The translations under genes were made by a program, and so were the position numbers. Positions 20,601 to 35,600 of a DNA stretch of 64,000 nucleotides are shown piece by piece (position 1 is the first letter of the stretch; each line of letters opens with the position of its first letter). Source of the DNA: Certhia americana. Taxonomy: Eukaryota > Chordata > Aves > Passeriformes > Certhiidae. Location of the stretch: assembly GCA_018697195.1 (NCBI GenBank), contig CM031864.1, positions 23,570,086 through 23,634,085 on the forward strand. Direction: 5' to 3'. Below the pieces are notes generated by a model that was not told the DNA's origin, ran no database searches, and saw only the letters and a program-made list of their open reading frames with translations.

Positions 20601-23600
20601 CTGTTAACTTACATGCATAAAATTCACAGCAGAAGGATGACAATAGAAGCAGTAGTAGGACTCAGAAAATTGTTTCATTCATGGTCAATGGAATTAATTT
20701 TTAATTTCATACATTGTTAATACATAATGCTTAATACATTATTTAAATGGATGGAGTTCTTGGTTGTATGTTTCAGTCTTATATTCTGATAGAAAACCTT
20801 TGTAGCACGTTAAATTCTTTACTGCTAAATTATTCTGTGAAGGAGAGTCTTCATTTTCAGAAATTACCGCTACAACAAATAGTTTTAGACAGAAACCTCA
20901 GCAAAACAGAAGCACACTCACTTTTACGGATACATCTCGGAGGAGGTGCCCAGCCATTCCTTGTGCACATGACTTCTTCATGCTGAGCCTGGTAGTCGCT
21001 GTAGCAGACATAGCTGACTCTTTCACCTTCCTTGTAAAAATCGTCCCAGCCGCGGTATGGGAAATAACCATTTTCCAGCTCTGTGATGGAACATTTTTCT
21101 AAAGAAGGAAGGAAATTATGTTTAACCACAGACATTTCTACAGCAAGAACTCAGGGAAATTAATCATTAAGAAGGGTTACCAACAAACAGGCCTTCAAGC
21201 ACCTTTCTGTAGCCTTGTATTGCAAAAAGACACTCGTACACAAATCTGAATGAAAGCATGTTTTCTTTCAGTGCCTTGTGATTAATGGACCACAGGAACA
21301 GAAACGGAAGTCACTACATAAAGTGAATGAGGTGCCTTGTAACCAAAAATCTCTTACATGTTGTCCACAAGCAAGCTTGGCTCACTTCAGTGCTTCTCAC
21401 AACAGTTTGGTATGTCTCTAAAATGTTGATGTATGCCCAGAGTGAGCTCCAGCATTTGCCTCCAGAGATTTTATCATCTCTGTGGAAGTGTAGCAGCCTC
21501 TCAAACCAGCTCAGAGATTTTAGCAACAGCTTAGCACGCTGACTCTAAGGCTTCCTGTCCCCAAGAGCCCAGATGTAAGGCAGATGGCTGAAGGCAGATA
21601 ACTTGTGTTATCTGAGTGCCTGCTCCTTTCCTCCAGGCAGGGCTCCACTCATTCCCTGCACTGAGCACCACTCCACTGAGGGCAACAAGGAAAGAGCAAC
21701 CTTTTGTAATCCACCTTTGTGCTCTACCTGTAGGCAAGGAACTTTGCTGTGACTGAAGACTTGTGAGAGGAGGACTCATCTTGCTGCCTTAGATTAAATT
21801 TAAGTCTAATTAATTTTAAATGAGTCAGTATATTTGGTTTTCTTGCTATTACCATGATCAGTTTCATCTTATTGCAAAAGTGTGACACCTTTTCAGCTCT
21901 AAAAGTTTTCCAAAGGAACCAGGCAATGCTTCCCAGAGAGGAAGAAGACTAAGTGCTGAAGTGCCCAAGCCACAGAGGGGAGAATATATTTACATAAAGC
22001 AGAAAGTCTGTGTGTGTAGCTGTGGTGCAGATGAAATTACATGCTTGCACGTTACCAAGAAGCCAGAGAAGAGGAAAGTTAACTATATATTTCTTACTCT
22101 AATGAATATTTTCAGGAGTAAACAATCTTCAAAATCCAAAAGCATAATTTTAGTGTCCCTAGCTGACAGTTTGTGCTCTGCAGATAGGAAGACAGCCTGG
22201 GTGCAGTTCCAGGGTCAGCTAAAGCAGTTTGACTTTCAGAAACTGTTTTGTCTTGTGTTCCATCAGAACAAGTTCTGCTGCACAGACCATTGATAATTAA
22301 ACCAGAACTGAGCATGTAGTGGAAATGTACTTACTCAGGCATTTTGGCTGTGGAAACCAGCCCGTTTCAGAACAGGTAATTCGAACCCAGAAGCTTCCAG
22401 TGGGGGTTGAATAGCCATCGAGGCAGTAGTAATCTACAGTCTGGCCAAATCTTTTTGGAAAGTAATAGAGTCTGTGGTACTCATGTGCATCACTTAACCT
22501 GCCATTCTCTATAGGTGGATAGTCACACGGTTTCCCTTGAAACAGAATGTAACAGCAACAATATCAACACATGCATGATAAAAAGCTCAGGACACAATTC
22601 AGATTGAGCTTCATCATCTGAGTGTTTTCAGAAGTGGACAGAGCCAGGACTGCACACCCTGGCAGACCCTAAGGAGTGCAGGAGCAATCACACTCCTGGG
22701 GTCTTGGTCAGTGCCTATAGCTGTGTAACCTCCCTCAGTTCCATTACAGCCAACAGAAATCCAGCCAGCGTTCTCAGCAGACTCCTGAGCATGACTTGTG
22801 AGACCAAAGGTGAGGTTTCTTTGTACAGTGAGATGACACTGTATAGGGTCTTGAATAGATTTACTGTTCTGACCATAGAGGGAGCCTAGTCATCTGGCTC
22901 AGATACAGAAACTGAACTGTGAACTCTTAAAATTGAGATGACTCCTACCACCTCTATTTTAACTTTTGGGATCCTGCACCAAAAGCTCTTCCTGACTCTT
23001 CTCATTTTCATTTTAAAGCTACAGCATTTTCATTTTCTTCTCATGGTTCCACAAAAGAACAAATGCTTTAGAGGGACAAGTCCAGGACAGAAGGAGGGGA
23101 TTCTCAGAAACTTCCATTCAAGTTTTCCCAGGTTCCTCCCAAAATGTTCTGACCCAGAGCCTACATGCCAGGGCAGAGCAGGTCACCCACTGGACAGGCC
23201 ATTCAATAATGAGTGAAGTGGGCTCAGGATGACACCTGAATTTTAGAACCCAACTGCTATAGAGAAAACATTAACTCAGATACTAAAATAACATGTTTCA
23301 GAAATAGTTCAAATCATCTTATCCAGAGATTCCTTTACAAGACTGATTTCCTCAGAGTTTCTCTCACATTCTAAGTTTTATTTTCAGTGACCAAAGGTCA
23401 AAGAGTGTTAAATTGTGAAACTACCTGCTAATTGATAATCTTTTTTTATATACTGTGCCTACTGGCAAAACTATCATTACAGTTATGGGAAGTTTAACAA
23501 GAAAGGACTCATCAAGCATACTTTGATTTGACAGGTGTATATATATATACATATATATACACACATATACATGTATATATTTATAACCTCTGACAGGCTA

Positions 23601-26600
23601 TAAAATCAATAACATCCTGTGACTGACCATAACACCAAATTACAACACCAAGCAAAAACCTAGAGCTGTGATACTACAAGGAAAGGTATCTTCCAGGCAT
23701 TGCCTGTGGTTTGGCTACTTTAAACTGTCCATGTCCTCCAGTCCTGAAATGCTATTCCTCAGGTGGAGCACAAATCTTCCCAACAGTGTGTGCTGACTAT
23801 TGCACATTTTAACAGATTTGCAATTACAGTAAGAAGGAATACGTGTTTAATCAACACGATGTAAATCTGGATTATGGCACTGTTTTTATAGGTGATTTAT
23901 CTAAACCATCAAATTAAGCTTTACAGTACAAAAAAAAAAAAAAAAAGCAACTTTCATATCTAATGCTGCTCAAGTGTTGCTCTTAACTTCTTTTCTCTGA
24001 GAGACTCCCACCAATTCCACATTGAACTTCATTCCTGAGAGCTACTCACGGACACAAGCTGGATCAGGCACCCAGCCATTCTTGGTGCATTCAGCTGTGG
24101 TTCTTCCAGTCGTCACTTTAAAATGATACCCAGCATCACACTCTACTGTGATTGTATTACCCAGTGTGTACTTGTCTTTTTGAGGTCTAAAGTTCCCAGA
24201 GGAAATTACTGGAGGAGAGCATACAATTTCTAAATAAAAACAGAAAAAAAAAAAAAAAGGAAGAATATGTTTCAATTTATTGTGTAAGTTCTTGTCTCCA
24301 TAGTACATTGAATTTCATGCTGTAACTGCATGAAATCGTTAAAAAGATGTTTCTTAGAGCAAAGAAAAGGTTACATTTCTTCCTCACCCTTAGAAATGTA
24401 TGGTTCTGTAAGAGAAGAGTGACAGCTGTTACTGATGTTAATTAGATTAAAACTTAATTTCAAAGAGATTGGTTGGAGAAAGAACTGGAAGCCATCAAAC
24501 TGAACCAAATTTGTTCCCATAGATCATTCTGCAGCTGGGTTTTGCTGGGCTCATTTATGGACACTCCCAAAGGAGGGAAGTTTCATTGGCAGGTCCTAAC
24601 TGCAGAAATAGTTATACTTGACTAAGAACTGATCATTCAAAGGTTGTGTGATTAAGATTAGTATCCTTCACTGAAGCTGGAAGTATTTCAACAACTGAAA
24701 AAGGTCAAGAATCTTATTTTAAAAAAACTCTAGATATCTCTATGCCCAAAGATATCATATTTATATGGTAATTTATGCCCAGGCAAACATATTTTTTTTT
24801 TCAAAAAACAGAGCCTGTCTTTTGGGGCTTTTTTGTGTCTTCTTCCAGTTCAGAAAACATCACCAACACCCTGAGAGAGGGATGACTGTAAAGTAACTAC
24901 AGGTTGGTTCTGCTGTGGAGTGAGGGTGGGTGAATCAGTTTTCATGCACACCCTGCTGAATGCTCTAGGTCCAGTGATAAGCCCAGTAGGATCCAGAACC
25001 ATTGTCTGAGTACACCCCAAGTACCAGAGCCCAGCACATCAGTGTCTAGAAGAATGTTTTGTTTGGCACTCCTCAAAAGCAGTATGTTGTTGAACTGTAG
25101 GCAATGCATATTAACTAGTATCATTACTAATCTTGAATCAGAAAGGTCAAGAACTGAGTGGGCCCCAAGACTGACAACAAGTCTTTATTTCTAAAGGAGT
25201 CTTTCTGGAAGAGGTCCCAGGAAGGTAGGTGGTGCATAAAATCTGACAATGTTGCCATGTTGCCAACAATTTTTTTTTCCAGTTTCAAGATTTTGGCAAT
25301 TTCTTGAAGAAAATTCAAGGCACTGATAAATTCCCCAAAATTTCATCAAACCCTTTCAGCTGGGATATGATATGCATATTTGGAGATTTAAATACAGCCT
25401 TTAAGTGCTGTAACTGAATTCAACTGAAGTAAAATCCATGACCCAGAGGGCTGATGTCAAACAGGACTAGCCACAGGAACTATGGATTTGTCACATGAAC
25501 TGCTCAGAAGGTATTTGAGAGTTAAAAAAATAGGGAGCTTTAGCATTGTAAATATATTAATTTATAGAGATTCACAACAAGATTCTGGTTTTGCTACTGC
25601 TCTTCACAGAAAACTCACATCCAGTTCTTTGGTTCCCTCAGCACTTAATCCTTCCAGTCTTCATGCATATTGGATGTAGATGGATTAATTTTGCTATGAA
25701 TGAACTTATTAATCTCCAAAATTGGTTCCAGGCCAACTAAAGTGCAAAACCACTTTAGGAAAGACTGACCAGTGCAATAGGGAGTTGGATTCCATCCGGA
25801 TTCAGTGCACAGTGCATCTGCTCTGTTACCATACTTGTATCCTTCTTCACAGAAAAACTGCATCAGTTCATTTTCCTTGTAAGACTTCCTTGGAGAACGG
25901 ACATATCCATGCGGAATTTCTGGCACATCACAGATAATTTCTGAAATTGAAACAGACAAAAATCCAGGTATTTTAATTTTTATTTACAAAGAATATATTT
26001 CTATGATAATGAAATTTAGGGGGGTTTTTTTGTTTGTTTTTTAACATGAGTGTGTTAATTCTGAATTCACAAAAACTTTCACATTTTGAAGCTGTTTGGA
26101 ACTTATTTGAGCACTTACATGATTCTGGGTTCCAGGTGGAAAACATGGTGTAGCACAGCTTCAGTTGCAAATTGGTTCATGAGACAGATTTCAGGGCTTT
26201 GCTTTGAACTTTAACGGATTGAGAATCAAGAGATAAGGCACAATACATTCCAGAATAAGACACTAGGGTACCTGAAATTTAGGATTTTCTGTTTTTCAGA
26301 TAATTTCTTTGTAATTCCCAACAATCCTAATGTGTTGCCAAAGCCAGTAGGCTATGAATTAATTCATGACATCAAAAGGAGAAGAGAATTAAAGTATCTG
26401 AAAAATTGACACTAGAATGTTTAATATTTATAAAAGGACATCAATGTTCCCAGTTCCTTGCCAAATCAAATAAAACCACCAAGATCTTGCAGTTTCCTAA
26501 AAATGCATTCATAAAGCAAGAAGATTTTACTTCCTAGGTCACCGAACAGGACACCAAAGAGTTCTCTTGGATTCTTTTATTGAATTTAATTTGTGTTTAG

Positions 26601-29600
26601 AATGAAATACAGCTCATGGGAACTGTAATTGTTAAATGAAATTCACTATATTCTGCAAATGTTACAAACATAAATGTTTAATTCCACTTCATGCAGTACA
26701 AAATATAATAAATGGGGGTTTCAAAGCAGCAAAATGCAGCACTGGAACTGTGAACAAACCATAAATATATTTGCCATCCTGACATGTGTATTCTGCTCTT
26801 CTAAACACATACTTCATGACCAAATAACATTGAAATAATCTAAGAAACTTGATGTTCTGAATCTTTAAGTGTTTGTTACCACAATCCTCCTGGGATTCAT
26901 TCTCATACCCTGACAATCCAATCCCTTCCATTCTTTGTTCAGAAAATGGGAGGAATCATCCCATCCACCAGCAGCAGCTGCAGGCAGGGCAGAGTGGGAC
27001 TGACTGGCTGAAATGCAGTCTTGCAGAAAAAAAGTTGGTACTCCTGATGGCTAAGCTGGACAGGGGCCAGCAATGGGCCTTTGCAGCAAAGAAAACATTC
27101 TGGGCTCCCCTGGGAAAAGTGCTGCCAGCAGACCAAAAGAGGTGATCCTGCCCCTCTACATCTCTCCAGGTCAGAACTCCCAGTAGAGGAAAGATAGGGA
27201 CATACTGGAACAGATCTAGTAAGGGACAGGAAGTTAATTAAGGAATTGGAAAAACTGACAGACAGAGAGAGGTTTAAAGGGTCTGGAGTAAAGTAGGCTT
27301 GGGGGAGGAGGTATTTTATATGTGTAAATTCCTGGATCCAGTGGGGCAGGCAGAAGCAAAGATGATGGAACTGGACCTTTCTCACTGGCCACCAGCCATA
27401 CAGTGAGAAGCAATGGGCACAATTAAATGCAGGAAATGCCCCTTCTAAGTTTGTTTTTACTTATGAGTTCACCCCAGAGAAGCTGGGGATCTCCATCCTT
27501 GCAGATATCAAAAGCTGACTGAACACGTTCTTGAGCAACTTGCCCCAGCTAATTGCTTTGAGGGACCTTCAGAAGTCCCACACAACGTCACTGATTCCAG
27601 GGTTCTGTAAAAACTAAACACAAACCTTCCAACTTTTCCAAACACATTAGCGTGAGAAGAGAAAAATCCAACATATTTTTAATGCATTCTATGTACCCTA
27701 AGAATTAAAATCCTACTTGTTTACTAAACTTGGTTCACACAGATTCAAAGTTGTTACTTTGGTTAAATCAACAGTGAAGAGGTTGACTCTTATGCAGACA
27801 TATCAAAGAATTTGACTGTAGCCTGGCAAAACATACAGCTTGTAGGAAAAATGTGGAACAAACAGATGGTCTATTATCATTATATTAGTATCCAATACTA
27901 TTATATTTCTTTCTTATCCTACTTTTTCATATATGCAGTGGAGATTGTTTACAGACAAACTATGCTTAACTGCTGTGCAATGAAGTGAAAGCCTTGTGGC
28001 TTCCCATATGGTAACCACAGTTTAGGAGTCTCTGAGAACAAAGCTTCTTAATGACACACAGTAAATAGTGTCCCTTTTTTACCTTGGCACTGAGGCACAG
28101 CGTTACTCCATTTTCCATTAGCAGAGCAAACGATTTCTCCAGCTCCAACAAGCCTGTGTTTGGCATTGCATTCAAAATTTACAACCTGGCCAAAGGAATA
28201 TTCTTGGCCTAGCTCAAATGCACCAGTCATAACTATCCTTCCATTTTCAGGTTCTTGGACAGGTAAACATTTTATCACTGGAAAAACAAAACAAGGAAAG
28301 GGGGGAAAAAGGTAATTTTGAGGTCTAGTTTGTAAAATAAGCTGACACACAAAAAAGTTAAAATACAGAAAAATCACTGTAATTTCCTTACAGGTTTTTA
28401 AAATTCACACTCTAGCTATGTGTTCAGATACCATTTGCAGCAAGTGTAATACAAAGCCCTAAGCAAAAAGACAGAGTGACACAGGAAGGAGCTTTTTAGA
28501 CCCTCTCTCATCATCTTCTCTGCCCTTGAAGGCTAAAGAGCATCCACAGAATTAGATGACCTCACCCAATCTGAATGATTTTAGGATCCTGCATTCTATG
28601 GATGATTAGCTGAGCCTTGACTCACACCATTAAAAGTTGCCAAAATCAGTTGACTCTGTTTAGTTGTGCCAAACTGAGTTTGCTATCGACAGACATCTAG
28701 AACAGTGCTACACACTGCCTACAACAGTTCTGTTATTAACCAAAAATTACAGATATCAGAGCAATTATGTTACTAAAGTAAACAAACATAATGGCAGACA
28801 TTAATGAGACCTCTTGTACCTTCCAATTTTGTACCTGCAGAAAAAAAAAAAAAGAATTAACTTATGTAAACAATATGTCTTAAGGGGGGAAATAACTATC
28901 AAACCTCATTCTTTGATGCTTACATGGATATCACTGAGCAGGTATAAAAGAGGCTTCTGTTTTGTCTACCAAAGCTACTTCTCTCTGACATTGGCCATCT
29001 TTGAAGTCATCTGCCTTTTTCACGAGCTCATGTTTTGTCTCCTGGATTCTTCACATTTAGGACATTCTGCAAATTCTTTCTTTCACAGGCAATTATATTT
29101 CAAGGAAAACTCAACCACGACAGAAATAACTTAGGAGGACTTTGAAACTAAGTATCTTGGTAAGACATGACAAAAAATGTTGGAAACCCTTGCTCCATAT
29201 GGTGCAGAGAGACCTCAATACCTAAGTGTGAGGGCCCTCAAAATCAGTAAACTAATTGCAAAGTACCTAAATCCAAGGAAATATCAAACCACAGACAACA
29301 AGCTCTAGTCAGGATATCTACTTTCATTTGTCCTTAGAGACCCTTTCCTGACATCAGATGCTTAACCTGAAGAAATATGTTACTGCTGCCCACATATGTT
29401 AAAACAAAGCAGTTAAAAATGATCCCTGTGAAGAACAGGAACCATATTTTCATGATCATATAGGTTTGAAACTGGTGAAAAGATCTTTAAAACCATAATC
29501 TGAGCCATCTACTCTATTAAGTCTTGATGTCCCCTTTGCTCTCACTCTTGCTTACTGAATGTCTTCCACAGTATGCTAATAGGGAGACCCTGACAAAACC

Positions 29601-32600
29601 TTAATGCTTAGGATGTTCAAAGGATGGAGGAGGAAAGTAGCTAAAAACACACATGCCTTCACACTGGTTTGAAACTCATCATCCCAAATGTCATTTGCAA
29701 CCATGTTTTGCAGGCAGCTACTTTATCAGGACTTTAGGTGAGGCAGAGCTTTAAGCCAGTCTGGAAGTGACAGGACTCCAGTTAGTGAAGAGTTTTTGAC
29801 AAAAGCTGGTTGGACTAAAAGAGCTGAGTGGTCACTCTAAGAGCCTCACTGCCTAATTTGAATTTAAACATAGGTGAATTAATACTAGCAAAGCAATCAC
29901 AAACTATTTTAGATAGCATCAGACAGATAAAAAGACAATTTGATAGAGAATTAAATGTCAAACTCCATTTACCTTCACAGTGAGGGATGTCATTGCTCCA
30001 TCCATCTGCCTGACACTCACGGTAATTCCTTTGGCTGAGCATCTGGTATCTTACCAAATAAAAAGTAAAAAATACTAAAATATGGTTTCATTATGTGACA
30101 GAAACAACAGTGCTGCAGTTTTTGAACTAAAGGAAGATGGCTTCAGGTGTTCCAGCACAGAAAAACCCAAATGTGACAGCACTGAGTAGTTTTTAACCTG
30201 CATTTTCCCTATTTGCTTTCCTTTAGTTGCATATGGAAAAATATAAAATTAAATCAGAGAGTAGGAAGGAATAAGGAAGAAGGCGTCTTCATTACAGAGA
30301 TAGCAGGCTTTGGCTACATAACAAATGCACTCAGAGGAAGGACAGCTCCTCTGAAATGACAGTGAGGAACTGAAGGGATTAAGGAGACTATTAATTTTGT
30401 GGAACTTAGGCTAGATTCCAGTAAAACAACAACTGCAAAAGCATGACTGAAGCACTGTACCAAAGCTGATTTGCTTTCCAGGAGGAAAATATCCAGACAC
30501 AGGCACAATACCATGTGTTTAACTTGCTGCAGTTTTCACTGGAGAAGATGGAAAGAGAATTTCTTTCAAGCATTCAGTGAAGACACGTTAGTGAGTCTGC
30601 CAGAAACGTCTTTCTTCAAACATTTTTTACAACACAAAAGCAGGCATTAAATATTAGTAAGCTGTATTACAGAGAACAAATCTATAACTGACAGTATAAT
30701 TAACACCTTTTGTTAATTCTCAAACATTGAATTAAATGAGTATTACCCATCATTACATCTGTACTCAACTTTGGCACCAAACACAAATTCACTTCCACTG
30801 GTAAGTTCAAAGAAACCAAACTCAGTGTCTCCAGGATGTCCACAGGGCTTATCTGGTTGAAAAAAATAAAAGGGGAAAAGCCTTACTTACACCATACATA
30901 GGAAGGTGAAAATGAGAAAGATAGCATTTTTCCAGTGACTAGTAGTGAGTATGGGTCTTTGGGGGTTTTAAAAATTCAGAAATGTTCAGCATAAGTTTGA
31001 TTAACCTCTCCTTTTTATCACCATTTTCACAGTTTTCAATTACAACATATTGTATTACGATTATTTAAAAAAAAAAAAAAAGAAGAAACCCAACCTACCT
31101 ACAACAAACCCCAAAAAACAAATTATCATGTTTTATTCCTTTAAAAAGGCTGAACTCATATTCAGTTTTATGACGAATTTATGGCAACTTTCATACAATT
31201 TGTGATGTAATCTGGTCCAAAGCCTCTACTAAAGCATCCATCCATAATTAGAAATGAAATTTCCTCAGTCTGTTGGGGATTGTGCTGAGTGAAGGGGGGT
31301 GACCTAAAGCCACAGGAGTTATTTTGGTCCTTAGTGCCTGCTGCTCAAAGCTCCCCACAGGACTTTACCTGGCCCTAACTCTTTGCTTTGGATTCCTAAA
31401 GAGTGGCAAAGATGAACACATACACTCCCTCTCACTAATCCCCTTCTGATATCATAATATGGACTACAAAATAAACTGCATAGCTGAAACCTATTACCCT
31501 TCCTCAGCAGAAATCTTTCCCGAGTCTTGTCAAGCAAGGCAATTCAATTCTTGGGGCCTATCAACATCCTCCGTTTTTACCGACTTCTCAGAAGTGTTTG
31601 AGCAGGTGCTAAGCCTGCTCCAATGGGCTTCAGAGGAAATGGAGATGCTGCTGGGTGTTTGTGTCTCCTGTCCTGCCCAGGGGCCGTGCTCCCCCAGCAG
31701 AGCATCCATCCCCTGCTCCCTCCCCGCGCCCTCCTCGCCGGTGGCAGCAGCTGCTCACTGGGTGGCAGCATTTGCTAAAGCATGCTGCAAACCACTCCAA
31801 ATTCTGTACAGGACCCTGTTTACTGACTAGTTACACAACGAAATCGAAACATTGCCACAGAGACGAAGTCAAAAATGTAAAAACAGCTATTAGCAGCTTA
31901 TTAATTCTTACTCACGGTGCGCATCAACCTCTGTTTGAACAACACCCAGGACTTATATTCTCAAGTCAAATATTTATTTTGTACTAGTAAAAAATTTGTT
32001 AGATACACAAGCATAACCCTTTGTTTCTAAAATTCCTTTGTGTTTAGAGCTCATTTATTACAGAAAAGAAGTATCTCCTGACTAATGATAACAAACTTCA
32101 ATTTCTTCAGTTATGAATCCTTTATGAAGGTGTGAGACATTGAAAACCCTCAACACAGTATGCTAGAGATAATAACAGCAGCTTTTATCCTAATTGTGAA
32201 TTACAGCTTAAAAGAAAAGGCATGGAAAAATGATTTCCCACTTGCAAGATATTATATCTTTTATAGAACTAGTTAAACAAACTGTCTTCTAACTCACATT
32301 CAGAAGCTAGGTTTGCGCTTTATCCTGCTTAGACTAAAAATTTTGAAAAAAAGCTTTTAAGGACTTCATAATTGATTTTATTAATGTAAGTTTGGTTAAT
32401 AAGGCTGGCCTAGAATAAGATCTTCTGCAAAGAAAAGAAAATAAATCCTTTGATCTGGAGAAAAGAAACTTTAAAAAATTCCCTTATGCACACATCCTTT
32501 TTAAGGTGATATTTTAAAGAGTGCAGAAACAAGTAATTTACGAGCAAAGGTACAGTTTCACATTGACATCACTGGCAAGGAATATGGTCTGCCAGATCAA

Positions 32601-35600
32601 ATGTCTGCAGATATTTTGCATAAATACTTACTTCTACATTCTGTCACTGGGGCCAGCTGCTTCCATGCTCCATCAACGCACTGAAATGCAACTCTTCCAA
32701 ATTTTACATATCCAGGCCGACAACTGTATATTGCTTGAGACCCATGTGGATAGGGAGGCTTGTCCCATCTTTTAATAGGCACTTCTTTTACCCTCCTAGG
32801 AGGAGGCTCTTCACAGGCTAAAAATTTTAAATAAAAACATTGGTGAATGAAGTACATGCTACAAACACCAAAACAATCTTGCAACAGCCAATGTAGCAAG
32901 GAACCCTGGGGCCATTTGTGATCAAACCAGCATGTTTTCTACTGAATCAGCACAAAACAGGAAACTGACATTTTGTAGGAATGTGAACAGACATTTAGGA
33001 GCACACAGGAATAGCCAGGCACCAAGGAACCACCCAGGACAGTGATGGTTCATGAACCAGAACAAAGCCTGAGAGGAGGTCAGTGCCCTGGTTCTGACTG
33101 CAGGCACCCCCTACCCTTCCATCTGCAGGACCTGCTCCAGGCCTGTCCTTCCACTGCCACAGAGAACAACTCTCTGCAATCTGGACTTTCCTTTCAAACT
33201 ATTTTCTTGTCCACCCACCACTACCTTTACTGACATTATTTCACACGTCATTTGATTAAGTTCTGCCAAACCTTCTCTCACCTTTACATTGCCTAAACTT
33301 TCTCTCTGGGCTCAGACCACCTGATATTCCAAAACTTATTTCCTCTTGTTCCTTACTTACAAGTTCCTTATTACACAATATAATTAATACTGGATATTCA
33401 CTCTGACCTTTAGCTTCCAAGCACTTTGACTCAGTTTGGGGAATTGATGGTGGTGTCTAGTATTTCTTATTAGCTCAATATTATACAGTCCTTGTCCAAA
33501 AGCTCCTTTCTGTGCCTTCTTCAGTGCACATGAAATGCACAGCCAAGTCCATATGAACTACAACAAATGAATCTGAAGTAATTTTATTAAGAGGTTCCTC
33601 AACAGCTTGAGAATGAGAAAAGTCAGACTACAGAGGAAAGAAGCAAATGTTGGGAAATTGTTAATGTAAGACTAAATGATTTTGTCAAGAGATAATTGCC
33701 CTAATTTCAGTGATTAATTTTTGGTGCTTGGGTGACTGAAATGTACACGTTTTGGAAGCTGAAACTTCACCCAGAGTAACAGAGTCTGAACAGCCTAGCT
33801 AATTAAATGCAATGAACTCTGTTTTCTATCTGAACATGAAAGGTGAGCATTCATAAGGAATAAATAAAAGCCCTGAGGAATAAAACCTTGGAAAAGGAAT
33901 TAAATCTCTATATAGAAAGTAACTGGGAGAAGAAATGTCCACCAGGGAAAGAAATCCCTTGGTGAGCAGATTGACTACTCAGCAGAGACCTGGCAGAGAT
34001 TCAGCTGTAAGACCATGGGTTTGAGAAAGCAGCAGTATTCTCACTGAAACCTTCCTATGGGTTGTCTAGGTGCTGCCTGGGAATAGGACTATAGGAAAAA
34101 TCTTTGGGATCTTTCTTTATGTGAGGGATGTGGAGTTAAAGCTCACTGAACTGCACTGCAGAGGTCACACCACGCATTAAGCAGCTGACATGGAAAAAGG
34201 TGTATTTTACCTACCCACTTGGTGTTAGAAATCCCAAAGTGTGGAAAGTGAGTTTTACTTGAGTTTTCAAAGATGCAACCTTGAGAACTCACTTGCATTT
34301 CAGTCGGGGGGGAGTACCAACCAAATTAGAGCCGTAATTTTATAAAATTGTTTTAAAAACATGGAAAAAGACTTGTTGCAAGGAAAAAACTGTACAATGT
34401 TAAGTGTTCTGTATGACATTTTGAAAATATAAAGAAAATAATGTTAATTGTGAGCTCTAATAACTTTAGTTTGGCTGTTTTAAGTAGCCAGAAGAATTAG
34501 ACAAGCTTTAACAATACCGCTGACGTGCTAAAGGAAGAGTGTGCCGCACATTCACATTTTCTCCAATTACTTTGATAAGTATTCTCCCTCCTATGAATGA
34601 TTACATCTGAATAAAAATGATTGTTTCTGTGCACTAGAGGGTACTAGGCTACTCTAAAAACTTAGGAGAGACTTTTTTTAAAAAGAAAAGACAGATGCAA
34701 ATTCTAACATTTTTTGCAAAATGAAGGAATAAGCAAAATGAACAGGAATCCTCTGGTTCCTTCAAATGTGGTAAAAATGGGTTTTTTGGGGGTTAGTTTA
34801 CTCAAAAAGTTCTTTGTAATAGTGAGAAAAAGAATGTTTCTAATTCCACATATTTTTAATTAGACCTTGTTTGAATCAGCACTTTCAGTTTGCAAGCTGA
34901 GAGTGTACACTGAAATCTATAATTTAAAAAATAGTTTATTGAGTACAGTGAGAGCTTCTCTATTCCTCCCTCTGAATTGTATAACATTTTTATTGTCTGT
35001 TGTGCAGAGTGCAGCCTCTTAACTCTTCCTTGCTTACTTTAATATACACCCCACCCCACCCCCCAAATGAAAGATAACCTCCTTAGTCTCTTCACCATTA
35101 CTAAAATGTGCTGGGTCTTGCTGGATTTTTTCTCAACTCTTTCCCACTCCTGCCATGATAAACTATGCGTTACCATCATGGAAGAGTATGTGTATGTATA
35201 TGTGTGTGTGTGGATGTGTATAGGCAGTTTCTTAGTGGCCTGAGGTGAAGAAATTTGCTGGCAGGTTGTACTTCAAAATTACATTAATTCCATCATGTGC
35301 TCACCAATACTGGAGGGTTTTATTTCTATATTAAAAAGCATGCACCTTCAAATCCCTTACTGACAGACCAGGAGAGCTGGAATTACTCATTCAGTATTTG
35401 CATGTGACTTGACCTCAATTAGAAATAGCTCAAGCTGCTTTTTTGCCAACAATATGCTGTTAGCAGCTTCTACAAAGTGCAAGCACAATTACACATCCAG
35501 GTACATGTAGCTTTCAGTCCTTGTGCAAAACTCAGCTCTCAGAACAACTCTCAGAGACTTTCAGAATGAAGCTTAAACAAGAATCCTGCACAACCCATAG

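Noticed and set aside
26939..27385. Minus-strand frame of 148 codons
   Set aside because: It is inside the CFH intron between CCP3 and CCP4, has no CCP pattern or other domain, and lies beside a CR1 fragment.
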